Of a DNA stretch of 64,000 nt, positions 1 through 6,370 are shown one piece after another (the stretch's first letter is position 1; each line of letters begins with the position of its first letter). A model generated the notes under the pieces. The model ran no database searches, had not been told where the DNA came from, and worked only from the letters and a program-made list of their open reading frames with translations. The DNA is from Sphingomonas sp. LM7 (GTDB lineage Bacteria > Pseudomonadota > Alphaproteobacteria > Sphingomonadales > Sphingomonadaceae). The stretch is taken from contig NZ_CP019511.1 of assembly GCF_002002925.1 (NCBI RefSeq), positions 2,790,001 through 2,854,000 of the forward strand. The letters are read 5' to 3'. A program made the translations under genes and the position numbers.

Positions 1-710
1 AGCGCGTTTCGCAGCACCCGCGCCGGGGTCAGATGGTAGCAATCGTCATAGCCATTGGCGATCTGCAGCCCGTGTTGGGGCACCACGACATCGCCGATCG
101 CCAGCACGGAACCCGGCCCCTCGCAAACCATGTCACCAAGCTCGACCCAGCCCTCGACCGGCGTCGGCAGTGGAGCATCGCTTGCGCTGTACCCGGCAGG
201 CACCAGCGACACGAACATCCGGTCGACATCGCCCGCAAACACCGCATCCGCCTCGTCCGGTAGCACGAACCCGCCCGCGACATCGGCGAAGTCGATCGTG
301 ACCACCGCCTCCTCGGGCGTCCCGACGGCGTAGTTCCACAGCCGCACATACCAGGCGCGCGGATTGCCGCCCGCATCGCGCCCCTCGATCGTCAGCACCG
401 GGCCGTGGATCGCATCGAGCGCCACCACCCCGGAAGACCGCCAGCGGAATCGCAACCGGCACCCGCGATAATCGCGGCCGGTCGCGTAGCGCAGCAGCAC
501 ATGGTCGTGCCGGTCCTCGCTCTCCCAGATCAGCCCGGCAAGATCGTCCTGCCGATAGAACACCGCATCGACGCGCAGCGCATCGGGCGCCGTCGTCGTT
601 ACGCTCGCCATCATCGGACGCGGAAAATTGACCGTCCAATAGGCAGGATCGAAGCGCGAAATCACGCCCTCCATCTGCCCGCGCCGCGTCTCGGCCAGCC
701 AGTGTGCCAT
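1..710 (-). CDS. GTA distal tail protein, RcGTA g12-like (partial, runs off window)
   Basis: The gene reads from ATG at 710 to the window edge, giving about 236 residues with no stop. It begins MAHWLAETRRGQ and continues with a run containing FDPAYWTVNFPRPMMASV, which I associate with the large sphingomonad DUF2460/TIGR02217-type GTA tail protein. A strong ribosome site (AAAGGGGGCAGGGA) lies directly before the ATG. In RcGTA order, g12 follows the tape measure, as here, but two plus-strand genes separate them. The protein would form part of the distal tail or baseplate. Family assignment is by recall of the motif; position in the cluster supports it. The C-terminal part is not in the window. 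Confidence 0.7.
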   Translation of the reverse strand, partial: MAHWLAETRRGQMEGVISRFDPAYWTVNFPRPMMASVTTTAPDALRVDAVFYRQDDLAGLIWESEDRHDHVLLRYATGRDYRGCRLRFRWRSSGVVALDAIHGPVLTIEGRDAGGNPRAWYVRLWNYAVGTPEEAVVTIDFADVAGGFVLPDEADAVFAGDVDRMFVSLVPAGYSASDAPLPTPVEGWVELGDMVCEGPGSVLAIGDVVVPQHGLQIANGYDDCYHLTPARVLRNA

Positions 711-795
711 TCCCTGCCCCCTTTGCATTGGCGCTCTTCACGATTCATCGTCGGCTGCTACGGTGAGGACATGTTCGCCCGTCACGCGCTGTCCC

Positions 796-903
796 ATGGC
801 TAGATGGCCGGTCCGCGAGGAAGGACGGGAAGAAGCCCTTCTCACCCGCGTCCGCGACATGCTTGCCGAGATCGCGGCGCGGCATTCGCTTCGCGTCGAA
901 TGA
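796..903 (+). CDS. Small ORF coupled to the following gene, 35 aa
   Basis: This short ORF begins MARWPVREEGREEALL and is predicted largely helical and charged. Its TGA overlaps the ATG of the next gene as ATGA, the usual sign of translational coupling, which is the main reason to list it. It has no good ribosome site. A GTG at 763 in the same frame would extend it. It lies on the opposite strand to the surrounding GTA genes. No function is recognised, and it could be only a leader. Confidence 0.35.
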   Translation: MARWPVREEGREEALLTRVRDMLAEIAARHSLRVE

Positions 904-1337
904 GCGAAGACGTTCCGGTCGCCCTGTCCTGCACCTGGCCTCGCCAGCCGGGCCTGGATTTTGAACTCTGGTTTTCATTCAGTGATGACGAGCTGACCTT
1001 CGGTGGAGACCGGTGGTATGCGGACGTGTTTCCGCTCGACGATCCTGAAAATTGGGAGCGCGTCTGTGCCGCGGTCGATGGGTTGATAACCGGCGAAGCG
1101 CGTGCGCTGCTCTATTATGCGGTCGGCCGGAAACAGCCATATTGGACCGTCCTGCAACTGCGCGAAGCGGATCGCTGGACGAATGTGTCCACAGGGGCGG
1201 GCTGCGCGATCCCGCCACTGGTGAAACCACGCGTGCTCCGCAACGGCCACCCCGTCACAATGGGCCCTGCCCGCCTGGCATGGGGCAGCTTGCTGTGCCT
1301 GTTGCTCCTGCTCGCCGCGATCTGGTCGCTTCTCTGA
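900..1337 (+). CDS. Hypothetical protein with C-terminal membrane anchor, embedded in GTA cluster
   Basis: This 145-residue protein begins MSEDVPVALSCTWPRQ. The soluble part is rich in Trp, Tyr and acidic residues (for example FELWFSFSDDELTFGGDRWY). It ends in one clear transmembrane helix (about residues 125-145, WGSLLCLLLLLAAIWSLL), suggesting a tail-anchored protein with its bulk in the cytoplasm. It is on the plus strand between the tape measure gene (ends 1351) and the g12-like gene (starts 710), both on the minus strand. The start is set by the ATGA overlap with the 35-residue ORF before it. I do not recognise the family and assign no function. Confidence 0.6.
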   Translation: MSEDVPVALSCTWPRQPGLDFELWFSFSDDELTFGGDRWYADVFPLDDPENWERVCAAVDGLITGEARALLYYAVGRKQPYWTVLQLREADRWTNVSTGAGCAIPPLVKPRVLRNGHPVTMGPARLAWGSLLCLLLLLAAIWSLL

Positions 1338-1350
1338 ATCCGCGACCCTG

Positions 1351-1905
1351 CTATTCCACCCCGGCCAGCGCCGCTTTCACTGCCCGCGCCACTTGCCGGC
1401 TCGACTGCGCCAGCGCCCGCGGCGCCTCGTTCGCCGCCGCATTCACCGTGATCGACACCCGCACCTCGCGCGGTCCGCTGCCCGAGGCCGGCGCCACTGC
1501 CCCCGCGCTCGACGGCACGAACAGCTCGGGCCCGCGCTCGCCGACCCAATAGGGCCGCCCGGGGCTCACTGGCCCGCCGGTCGCGCGCCCGGGCGCCCCG
1601 CCGAACATCCCGAGGATCGCCCCAAGCAAGCCCCCGCCGCCGCCGCCCAGCGCCTTCATCCCCTGGTGCAGCGCCGACGCCGCAATCTCGTCGAGCACCG
1701 ACAGCGCGATCTTCTTGAGATCCTCGAATCCGAATTTGCCGGTCCTTGCCGCGCGCAGCAGCGCGCCTTCGATCGCGCGACCGGCGCGGTCGGCCCCTGC
1801 CTCCAGCGGTCCCTCGATCTGCCCGCGCATCTCCGCCACGTCGCGGGCAAAGCCGCGCGTGTCGGCGCGAACGCTGACGATCAGCCGTTCGATTTCCTCA
1901 TCCAT
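1351..1905 (-). CDS. GTA tail tape measure protein, RcGTA g11-like
   Basis: This 184-residue protein begins MDEEIERLIVSVRADTRGF. It has a helical N-terminal half, a central glycine-rich hydrophobic stretch (GGGGGGLLGAILGMFGG, about residues 85-103), the phage tape-measure signature RPYWVGERGPELFVP (about residues 115-130) and a short helical tail. Tape measure proteins set tail length and sit inside the tail tube. GTA tails are short, and this length suits them. It overlaps the preceding tail chaperone gene by 8 bp. The product is assigned from the signature and from its position. Confidence 0.85.
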   Translation of the reverse strand: MDEEIERLIVSVRADTRGFARDVAEMRGQIEGPLEAGADRAGRAIEGALLRAARTGKFGFEDLKKIALSVLDEIAASALHQGMKALGGGGGGLLGAILGMFGGAPGRATGGPVSPGRPYWVGERGPELFVPSSAGAVAPASGSGPREVRVSITVNAAANEAPRALAQSSRQVARAVKAALAGVE

Positions 1906-2098
1906 CGGGAAAAAGCTCCTTCAGCCGCGCAATTTCATCGCCACCCACGGGATCGGCATCCTCGCCGCGCAGCGCCCGTACCAGCGCCCCCAGTTCCGCC
2001 GGCGTCGCATTCCAGAAAGTGTCGGGCACCCACCCGAACGCGAGCCCGACTGCCCCGGCCAGCCGAACGGCGGCCACCGCGAATTCCTCCCCCATCAT
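1898..2098 (-). CDS. GTA tail assembly chaperone, RcGTA g10.1-like
   Basis: This 66-residue protein begins MMGEEFAVAAVRLAG and contains GWVPDTFWNATPAELGALV, the conserved core of the small phage tail chaperone family (Phage_TAC_6 type). The two start codons at 2098 and 2095 are adjacent. The gene overlaps the end of g10 (stop at 2095-2097) and the start of g11. It is expected to help assemble the tail around the tape measure. Lysis and integration genes are absent around it, which fits a GTA better than a prophage. Confidence 0.8.
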   Translation of the reverse strand: MMGEEFAVAAVRLAGAVGLAFGWVPDTFWNATPAELGALVRALRGEDADPVGGDEIARLKELFPDG

Positions 2099-2460
2099 CG
2101 CCCCGCCAATATCTGCCCGAGCAGAACCTTGAGCACCGGCGCATTCGCCGCCAGCCCGCGCGCGGCCACCCCCTCGGCAAAGTCCTCGCGCGTCAGCCCC
2201 TCGGGCCGCTCGCGAAGGCAATGCCAGAACAGGCCGACCATCTCGCCTAGCCCCAGCCGCCCTTCCGCCGCCCGCTCGACCAGCGCGAACAACGGCCCCA
2301 GCTCGCCCTCCGCCGCGACCAGCGCCGCAAAGCTCGGCCGCAGCACCAGCATCTCGCCGCCAACACGAAGCTCAGCCTCGCCCCGCGCCGGATTGGAACG
2401 CCCCTCCCTCCCAGGGCGGGGCTGGGGGTGGGTCGGTGTCTCACCGGGACCAAGGCTCAC
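2095..2460 (-). CDS. GTA tail chaperone/GTA family protein, RcGTA g10-like
   Basis: This 121-residue protein matches the GTA gp10 family from about residue 22 (SNPARGEAEL) onward, with the conserved helical block FAALVAAEGELGPLFALVE. The start is a GTG at 2460 that overlaps the g9 stop as GTGA. Residues of about 5 to 21 (PTHPQPRPGREGR region) are encoded by a dispersed GC-rich repeat that appears elsewhere in this window. They replace the short natural N-terminus I would expect. No start codon remains at the usual SNP position, so the repeat must be translated if the gene is functional. Confidence 0.8.
   Translation of the reverse strand: MSLGPGETPTHPQPRPGREGRSNPARGEAELRVGGEMLVLRPSFAALVAAEGELGPLFALVERAAEGRLGLGEMVGLFWHCLRERPEGLTREDFAEGVAARGLAANAPVLKVLLGQILAGR
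2400..2434. repeat. Dispersed GC-rich repeat inside g10 gene
   Basis: CCCTCCCTCCCAGGGCGGGG followed by CTGGGGGTGGGT is a copy of the element at 4080. It lies within the translated N-terminus of the g10-like gene. Confidence 0.8.
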
Positions 2461-2864
2461 GCCGACACCACCGGCCCGGAGCTCTCCAGGCTCAGCGTAT
2501 AGCTACGCTCGCCGTTGAAATCCCCGGCATAGTCGAGCCGCGTCACCAGGAAGCGTCCGGTCATGCTCTCGCCGCTCTCGAAGCTCAGCCGGTAATCGTC
2601 GATCAGCCCCGAAAGCGCATTGGCTTTGACCCGCCCCTCCGCCGCCGATCCGGTGAACACCCCGGCGCCCGAAACGCTCACCGAACGCACTCCCGCCCCG
2701 GAAAGCAATTCGCGCCACCCGCCCGAATCCTTCGACGTGATCACCACGGCCTCGCCATTGACGCTCAGCTGCGTCGTCCGCAGCCCCGCCACCGTGGTGA
2801 AGCCCACCGGCGACCCCCCGTTCCCCACCTTGAGGAGGAACGCGCTACCCTTCTCCGCCGCCAT
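2457..2864 (-). CDS. GTA major tail (tube) protein, RcGTA g9-like
   Basis: This 135-residue protein begins MAAEKGSAFLLKVGN and contains TTVAGLRTTQLSVNGE and DSGGWRELLSGAGVRSV. That arrangement is characteristic of the TP901-1-type major tail tube family used by GTAs. The C-terminal part is beta-rich (GRFLVTRLDYAGDFNGE). It would polymerise to form the tail tube. It is followed by g10 with a GTGA overlap and preceded by the DUF3168 gene after a 40-bp gap containing a small GC-rich hairpin. Confidence 0.9.
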   Translation of the reverse strand: MAAEKGSAFLLKVGNGGSPVGFTTVAGLRTTQLSVNGEAVVITSKDSGGWRELLSGAGVRSVSVSGAGVFTGSAAEGRVKANALSGLIDDYRLSFESGESMTGRFLVTRLDYAGDFNGERSYTLSLESSGPVVSA

Positions 2865-2904
2865 GTCATTTCTCCTTCAAGACCCTCCCCGTTCCGGGAA
2901 GGAG

Positions 2905-3306
2905 TCAATTCACCCGAAGCATGCGCACCCGGAACTCGACCACCGCCGCGCACAGCCCGTCGCCCTCGCGGACAATCCGGCTGCGGACGAAGGCGAGGCT
3001 GGCGATCCGCCACCCCTCGCCCAGCTCGCGCGGCAGCCCGGCCACCGCCGCCGCGGCATGCTCCGTCAGCACGCGCAGCCGCGCCCGGTCCTCGCCCGCC
3101 TCGAAGAGCCCGACCGCTAGCCGCCCCTCGCGCCCGGCCATGTCCTTGGTCCCCCAGTCGACGAGCACTGCCTCCTCGACTACGGCATAGGGCCGCACTG
3201 CCCGCGCCGGCGCCGCATCGAACACGCCGTTGAGCGCCCCGGCCAGCGGCGCATGTCCGGCCAGCGCCTGCACCAGCGCCGCGGACAGGATCGCGTGCGC
3301 ACTCAT
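2905..3306 (-). CDS. GTA head-tail joining protein, DUF3168, RcGTA g8-like
   Basis: This 133-residue protein begins MSAHAILSAALVQALAGH. Features of the DUF3168 tail-completion family are the N-terminal helix, the segment RPYAVVEEAVLVDWGTKD, and a terminal strand FRVRMLRVN. The ATG overlaps the stop of the preceding small gene as ATGA. Family members sit at the head-tail junction and close the tail tube. The longer open frame upstream is a shadow of the connector gene. Confidence 0.85.
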   Translation of the reverse strand: MSAHAILSAALVQALAGHAPLAGALNGVFDAAPARAVRPYAVVEEAVLVDWGTKDMAGREGRLAVGLFEAGEDRARLRVLTEHAAAAVAGLPRELGEGWRIASLAFVRSRIVREGDGLCAAVVEFRVRMLRVN

Positions 3307-3509
3307 CGCAGCAGCCCTCCCAGCCAGCGGATCGCCGGATCGCGCAGCCAGCGCCGCGCAAGGCCGCGTCCCGACACCACCACTCGCCCCGGCTCGGCCT
3401 CGACCGAGACCCCGGGCAGCGCCGCCCGCGCGGCATCGGCCACCCGCGCCGCCGCGCGCACCGCTGCCCGCGCGCCGATCGCCTCGGCCCGCGCTTCCAG
3501 ACTCTTCAT
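3303..3509 (-). CDS. Small GTA structural protein in the g7 position, 68 aa
   Basis: The protein begins MKSLEARAEAIGARAAVRAA and ends RWLGGLLR. It is alanine- and arginine-rich with one long predicted N-terminal helix. Both ends are fixed by ATGA overlaps, with the connector gene upstream and the DUF3168 gene downstream. That is strong evidence it is a translated cistron of the GTA operon. By position it corresponds to RcGTA g7, but the sequence is too short and compositionally simple for a firm family call. It may be a shortened HK97 gp10-like adaptor. Confidence 0.7.
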   Translation of the reverse strand: MKSLEARAEAIGARAAVRAAARVADAARAALPGVSVEAEPGRVVVSGRGLARRWLRDPAIRWLGGLLR

Positions 3510-4060
3510 GCCGATCGCCTCGCGCTTTCCAGCCGCACCCGCCGCCACGGCCGCCACAGCGCCGCCACTGCCGCCGGCGGCGCCCCGCCGCTTGCCCGCG
3601 CCTCGAACAAATGCACCGCCAGCAGCAGCGCGCCTTGCGCCAGCGGCGCCGGCAGCGCGGCCCAATCCGCGGCCAGCCCCGCGGCATAGCCGACCCGCAG
3701 CCGCCCCGCCGCAATCCCGCCGCTGCCGCGCACCCAGCCTTCGCCCGCCGCATCGATGTCGATCGCATAGGCTTCGGCGGGCAGCGCAAAGCCGTTGCCC
3801 GACATGCTCAGCCCCTCGACGCTGTCGATCGCCGCGACCGGCGCGCCGCCCAGCCGCTGCCACGCGGCGTGCGCCGGCACCACCGCCTGCCACGCCCGCA
3901 CGATCAGCGCCTGGCCGGTAAACGCCTCGCACAGCGCCAGCGCCGTCGCGGCATGGCTCTCGAGCAGCCCATCCTCGGCCGCCCCGGTAATCCGCAAATG
4001 AAGCTTGGCAGCATCGCGCACGGCCGCGATCGCCGCCGCCGGAAAGGGCGGAGCAAGCAT
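3506..4060 (-). CDS. GTA head-tail connector, RcGTA g6-like
   Basis: This 184-residue protein begins MLAPPFPAAAIAAVRDAAKLH. The pattern of early DAAKLHLRI, then DGLLESHAATALALCEAFTGQAL and a later WQRLGG..VAAIDSVEGL fits the phage gp6-like/phiE125 gp8 connector family (TIGR02215). It would form the ring joining the portal to the tail. The start is chosen at 4060, because the longer open frame upstream runs through a dispersed repeat and lacks homologous character. The gene is followed by the 68-residue protein with an ATGA overlap. Confidence 0.85.
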   Translation of the reverse strand: MLAPPFPAAAIAAVRDAAKLHLRITGAAEDGLLESHAATALALCEAFTGQALIVRAWQAVVPAHAAWQRLGGAPVAAIDSVEGLSMSGNGFALPAEAYAIDIDAAGEGWVRGSGGIAAGRLRVGYAAGLAADWAALPAPLAQGALLLAVHLFEARASGGAPPAAVAALWRPWRRVRLESARRSA

Positions 4061-4079
4061 AAGTGTCTCCTCTGAAAGA

Positions 4080-4216
4080 CTCCCCTCCCTGCAAGGGAGG
4101 GGCTGGGGGTGGGTGCGAGCCAAAGGCGAGCTCCCTCGCTCGCCGATAGCGCCAGCTCGAAGCTGCGCTTCTCGCACCCACCCCTCGGTCCCCTCCCTGC
4201 AAGCAGGGAGGGGAAG
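4080..4216. repeat. Paired inverted GC-rich hairpin repeat between capsid and connector genes
   Basis: Two copies of the element CCCTCCCTGCAAGGGAGGGG (near 4083 and 4193) face each other around an 80-bp centre. The flanks GGGGGTGGGTGCGAG and CTCGCACCCACCCC are also inverted. Each copy is a small hairpin and the whole region can fold into a large one. Related copies occur at 2400 and 5772, inside GTA genes. It may damp read-through from capsid into the tail genes, but this is inference. Confidence 0.8.
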
Positions 4217-4224
4217 CGTTCAAA

Positions 4225-5283
4225 TCAAGCCGCCGCGAACTTCAGCAGCTTGATCGCCTCCGAATTGCTCACCATCCCGCCGACCCGCTTGGTCGCGTAG
4301 AAGTGCACGAACGGCTTGTTGCTGTACGGATCGCGCAGGATCTGGGTCTCGCCGCGCTCGGCGATCAGATAGCCCGCCTTGAAGTTGCCGAACGCGATCG
4401 ACAGCGAATTGGCGGCGATGTCGGGCATGTCCTCGGCCTCGACCACCGGATAGCCGAGCAACGTCGCCGGCTGGCCGATGGCGAGCGAAGGCTGCCACAG
4501 GAACGCCCCGTCGACTGTCTTGAGCTTGCGCAGCCGCGCCAGCGTCGACGAATTCATCACCCAGCTCGCCCCCTGGCGATACGGCGCGCGCAGGCTCTGG
4601 ACCAGGTCGATCAGCTTCTCGTCGGGATTGGCCGCGAACGCGCCCGCCGCGCCGCTCGCGACATATTGCAGCGTCCCGAACGCGCGAACGCCATCGCCGG
4701 TCGCCGCGGTCGGCGAAGCGAGGAACCCGCGCGGCTTGTTGGTGCCGTTGCCGCTCACGAACGCCGAGCCTTCGGCCGCGGCGAACTCGCGCGCGATTTC
4801 CTGCGCCAGCCATTGCTCGACATCGAACGCCGCGTCGTCGAGCATCGCCTGGCTCGCCGCCGGATTGGCATAGAGGTCGCCGCTCGGTGGGGCGATTTCA
4901 TTGAACACCGGAGTCGCCGTCTCGGCTCGCGCCGCGGTCTCCGCCGCCCAGCCCGAAGCGATCCCGCCGCTCGCCACCAGCTTGCGATACCCGCTCGACC
5001 CGACCTTCACGACATTGGCGATCGTCCGGATCGGCGACACTGCCTTGAGCGTCGCGTCGATCAGCCCGTCGATCTCCTCGGGCACGGCATAGCCGCCTGC
5101 GGCATCGTTCGTCCCCGACATCGCCTTCATCTCGATCCCGCCGCTGCCGGCGCGCAGGAACCCCTCGAACGCCGCGCTGCCCAGCGGCCGCCCGCCCGCC
5201 AGCATCGGCCGCACCGGCGGCAGCCCCGCCTTTTCCACTGCCTCGAAGCTCGCCTCGAAGCCATCCAGGTTCACATCGTCCAT
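4225..5283 (-). CDS. GTA major capsid protein, HK97 type, RcGTA g5-like
   Basis: This 352-residue protein begins MDDVNLDGFEASFEAVEKAG. After a short propeptide region (about residues 1-50) come the HK97-fold landmarks: AAGGYAVPEEIDGLID (about 63-78), SGWAAETAARAETATPVF, the DVEQWLAQEIAREFA helix, and the SWVMNSSTLARLRKLKT strand-helix near residue 245. The C-terminus is YATKRVGGMVSNSEAIKLLKF. These are typical of phage and GTA capsid subunits, which are matured by the adjacent prohead protease. The propeptide is short for HK97-type capsids, as expected for small GTA heads. The longer open frame upstream is spurious. Confidence 0.93.
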   Translation of the reverse strand: MDDVNLDGFEASFEAVEKAGLPPVRPMLAGGRPLGSAAFEGFLRAGSGGIEMKAMSGTNDAAGGYAVPEEIDGLIDATLKAVSPIRTIANVVKVGSSGYRKLVASGGIASGWAAETAARAETATPVFNEIAPPSGDLYANPAASQAMLDDAAFDVEQWLAQEIAREFAAAEGSAFVSGNGTNKPRGFLASPTAATGDGVRAFGTLQYVASGAAGAFAANPDEKLIDLVQSLRAPYRQGASWVMNSSTLARLRKLKTVDGAFLWQPSLAIGQPATLLGYPVVEAEDMPDIAANSLSIAFGNFKAGYLIAERGETQILRDPYSNKPFVHFYATKRVGGMVSNSEAIKLLKFAAA

Positions 5284-5306
5284 GTTCGTCTCCCACACAG
5301 AAAATT

Positions 5307-5385
5307 CCTCCCCGAGTTCGTCTCGGGAAAGGGGACCGCCGGCCGCAGGCCGGTGGTGGAGGGGCCGCCACAGGCGAAGGCCCCG
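5307..5385. repeat. GC-rich hairpin repeat between protease and capsid genes
   Basis: The region contains CCCGAGTTCGTCTCGGGAAA and CCGCCGGCCGCAGGCCGGTGG, two adjacent imperfect hairpins, then GGAGGGGCCGCC. The composition resembles other intergenic elements of this window. It fills most of the gap between the prohead protease stop at 5403 and the capsid start at 5283. Confidence 0.6.
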
Positions 5386-5402
5386 ATTTGATGATTTCCC
5401 GG

Positions 5403-5843
5403 CTAGTCCGCCGCCACTGCGTGCACCCGCGCCAGCGGCTGCATCGGGCTCGCCACCAGGCTCACTTCGATCAGCTCCAGCGCCTTGATCTCGCGCCGCG
5501 CGGCACCACGTGCCTCGGTCACCCGATACCCGAACGACAGCCCGGTCACTGCGCCCTTGGCCACGGCGTCGGCGAGTTCGGGCGCCGCCACCCGCCCGAC
5601 CACGCGCAGCCCGCGCGAATCCTGCGCCAACCGTTCGATCGTGCCGATCGGCGCGCCGCCATGCTGCCACAGCAGCGGCACCGGCCCGGCGAGGCGGAAC
5701 GCCCCCCGCCGCACCACGTCGCCGCCGCGGTCCGGCACGTCGAACACCGCCGCATAGCCGGCAAATCTGACTCCCCTCCCTGCAAGCGATGGGTCTGGGC
5801 TGGGTGCGAGCCGAAGGCGAGCCTCCCTCTCCAAAGGCGTCAC
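5403..5843 (-). CDS. GTA prohead protease, HK97 family (U35), RcGTA g4-like
   Basis: This 146-residue protein has the conserved N-terminal strand FAGYAAVFDVPDRGGDVV, then LLWQHGGAPIGTIERL with the catalytic histidine, and GLSFGYRVTEA with the catalytic serine. Together these define the HK97 prohead protease fold, which cleaves the capsid propeptide. I chose the GTG at 5843, which overlaps the g3.5 stop as GTGA. The first 20 or so residues (LRLAPSPDPSLAGRG region) come from a dispersed repeat at 5772-5830 and precede the conserved core. The longer ATG-started frame would run through the g3.5 gene. Confidence 0.88.
   Translation of the reverse strand: MTPLEREARLRLAPSPDPSLAGRGVRFAGYAAVFDVPDRGGDVVRRGAFRLAGPVPLLWQHGGAPIGTIERLAQDSRGLRVVGRVAAPELADAVAKGAVTGLSFGYRVTEARGAARREIKALELIEVSLVASPMQPLARVHAVAAD
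5772..5830. repeat. Dispersed GC-rich repeat inside prohead protease gene
   Basis: CTCCCCTCCCTGCAAGCGAT followed by GGGTCTGGGCTGGGTGCGAG is a diverged copy of the element at 4080-4121. It shares the GCGAGCC(A/G)AAGGCGAGC tail. It lies within the translated start of the protease. Confidence 0.8.
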
Positions 5844-6148
5844 TTGAGCCACCCCGGAAACCCCAGCTTTACGGCGAGCCCGACCAGCACCAGCGCCGCG
5901 CCCATCCGCCCGGCCCAGGAAAACGCCGCCTTGAGCGCCGATCTCTTGGCGTCGCGCCACGCCCCTAGCAGTTCGCGCAGCTCGGCCATGTCCTTCGCCG
6001 CGCCGACATCCTCCAGCCCCAGCCGCGCCAGCGCGCGCTGCGCGCTGGCCTCGCCCGCTTCCTCGGCAATCGCCCGCAATGTCGCGAGATCGGCCCCGTC
6101 CGCCTTCGCCTGCTCGATCAATTGCGCGAGCAAAGTCTCGTTACGCAT
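5840..6148 (-). CDS. Small GTA protein, RcGTA g3.5-like, with membrane segment
   Basis: This 102-residue protein begins MRNETLLAQLIEQAKADGADL. It has a helical, charged first half and a hydrophobic C-terminal helix (about 78-97, GAALVLVGLAVKLGF) ending in a lysine. A small protein of this type lies between portal and protease in alphaproteobacterial GTA clusters (g3.5 position, DUF6127-like). Its TGA overlaps the GTG start of the protease. Its role in particle production is not known to me. Confidence 0.75.
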   Translation of the reverse strand: MRNETLLAQLIEQAKADGADLATLRAIAEEAGEASAQRALARLGLEDVGAAKDMAELRELLGAWRDAKRSALKAAFSWAGRMGAALVLVGLAVKLGFPGWLK

Positions 6149-6193
6149 GTCACTCTCCCGATTGCCCGGCCGCCCGTCCCGGCCTAGGCGGAA

Positions 6194-6370
6194 ATGATGC
6201 CCCGCTGGCTCTTTCCCCTGCTCGTTCTGCTGATCGCCGCGCTCGCCGCGCTGCTCGTCTGGGCCTGGTCGACCGACTATATTCTGATCGACAAATGCCT
6301 CGACGCCGGCGGCGTCTGGGAGCAGGAAGCGCGCGTCTGCGCGCTCCCGGTCACGACAATCCGATCATAG
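6194..6370 (+). CDS. Small membrane protein on the opposite strand, 58 aa
   Basis: The sequence starts MMPRWLFPLLVLLIAALAAL, a clear signal or anchor helix. It continues with WSTDYILIDKCLDAGGVW and a second cysteine in the run ARVCALP. The KCLDAGGxW...C pattern recurs in many small bacterial secreted or membrane proteins. Two ATGs (6194 and 6197) are possible. The gene is convergent with portal and overlaps its last 20 bp. It lies head-to-head with g3.5. It is not a GTA structural gene and no function is assigned. Confidence 0.6.
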   Translation: MMPRWLFPLLVLLIAALAALLVWAWSTDYILIDKCLDAGGVWEQEARVCALPVTTIRS

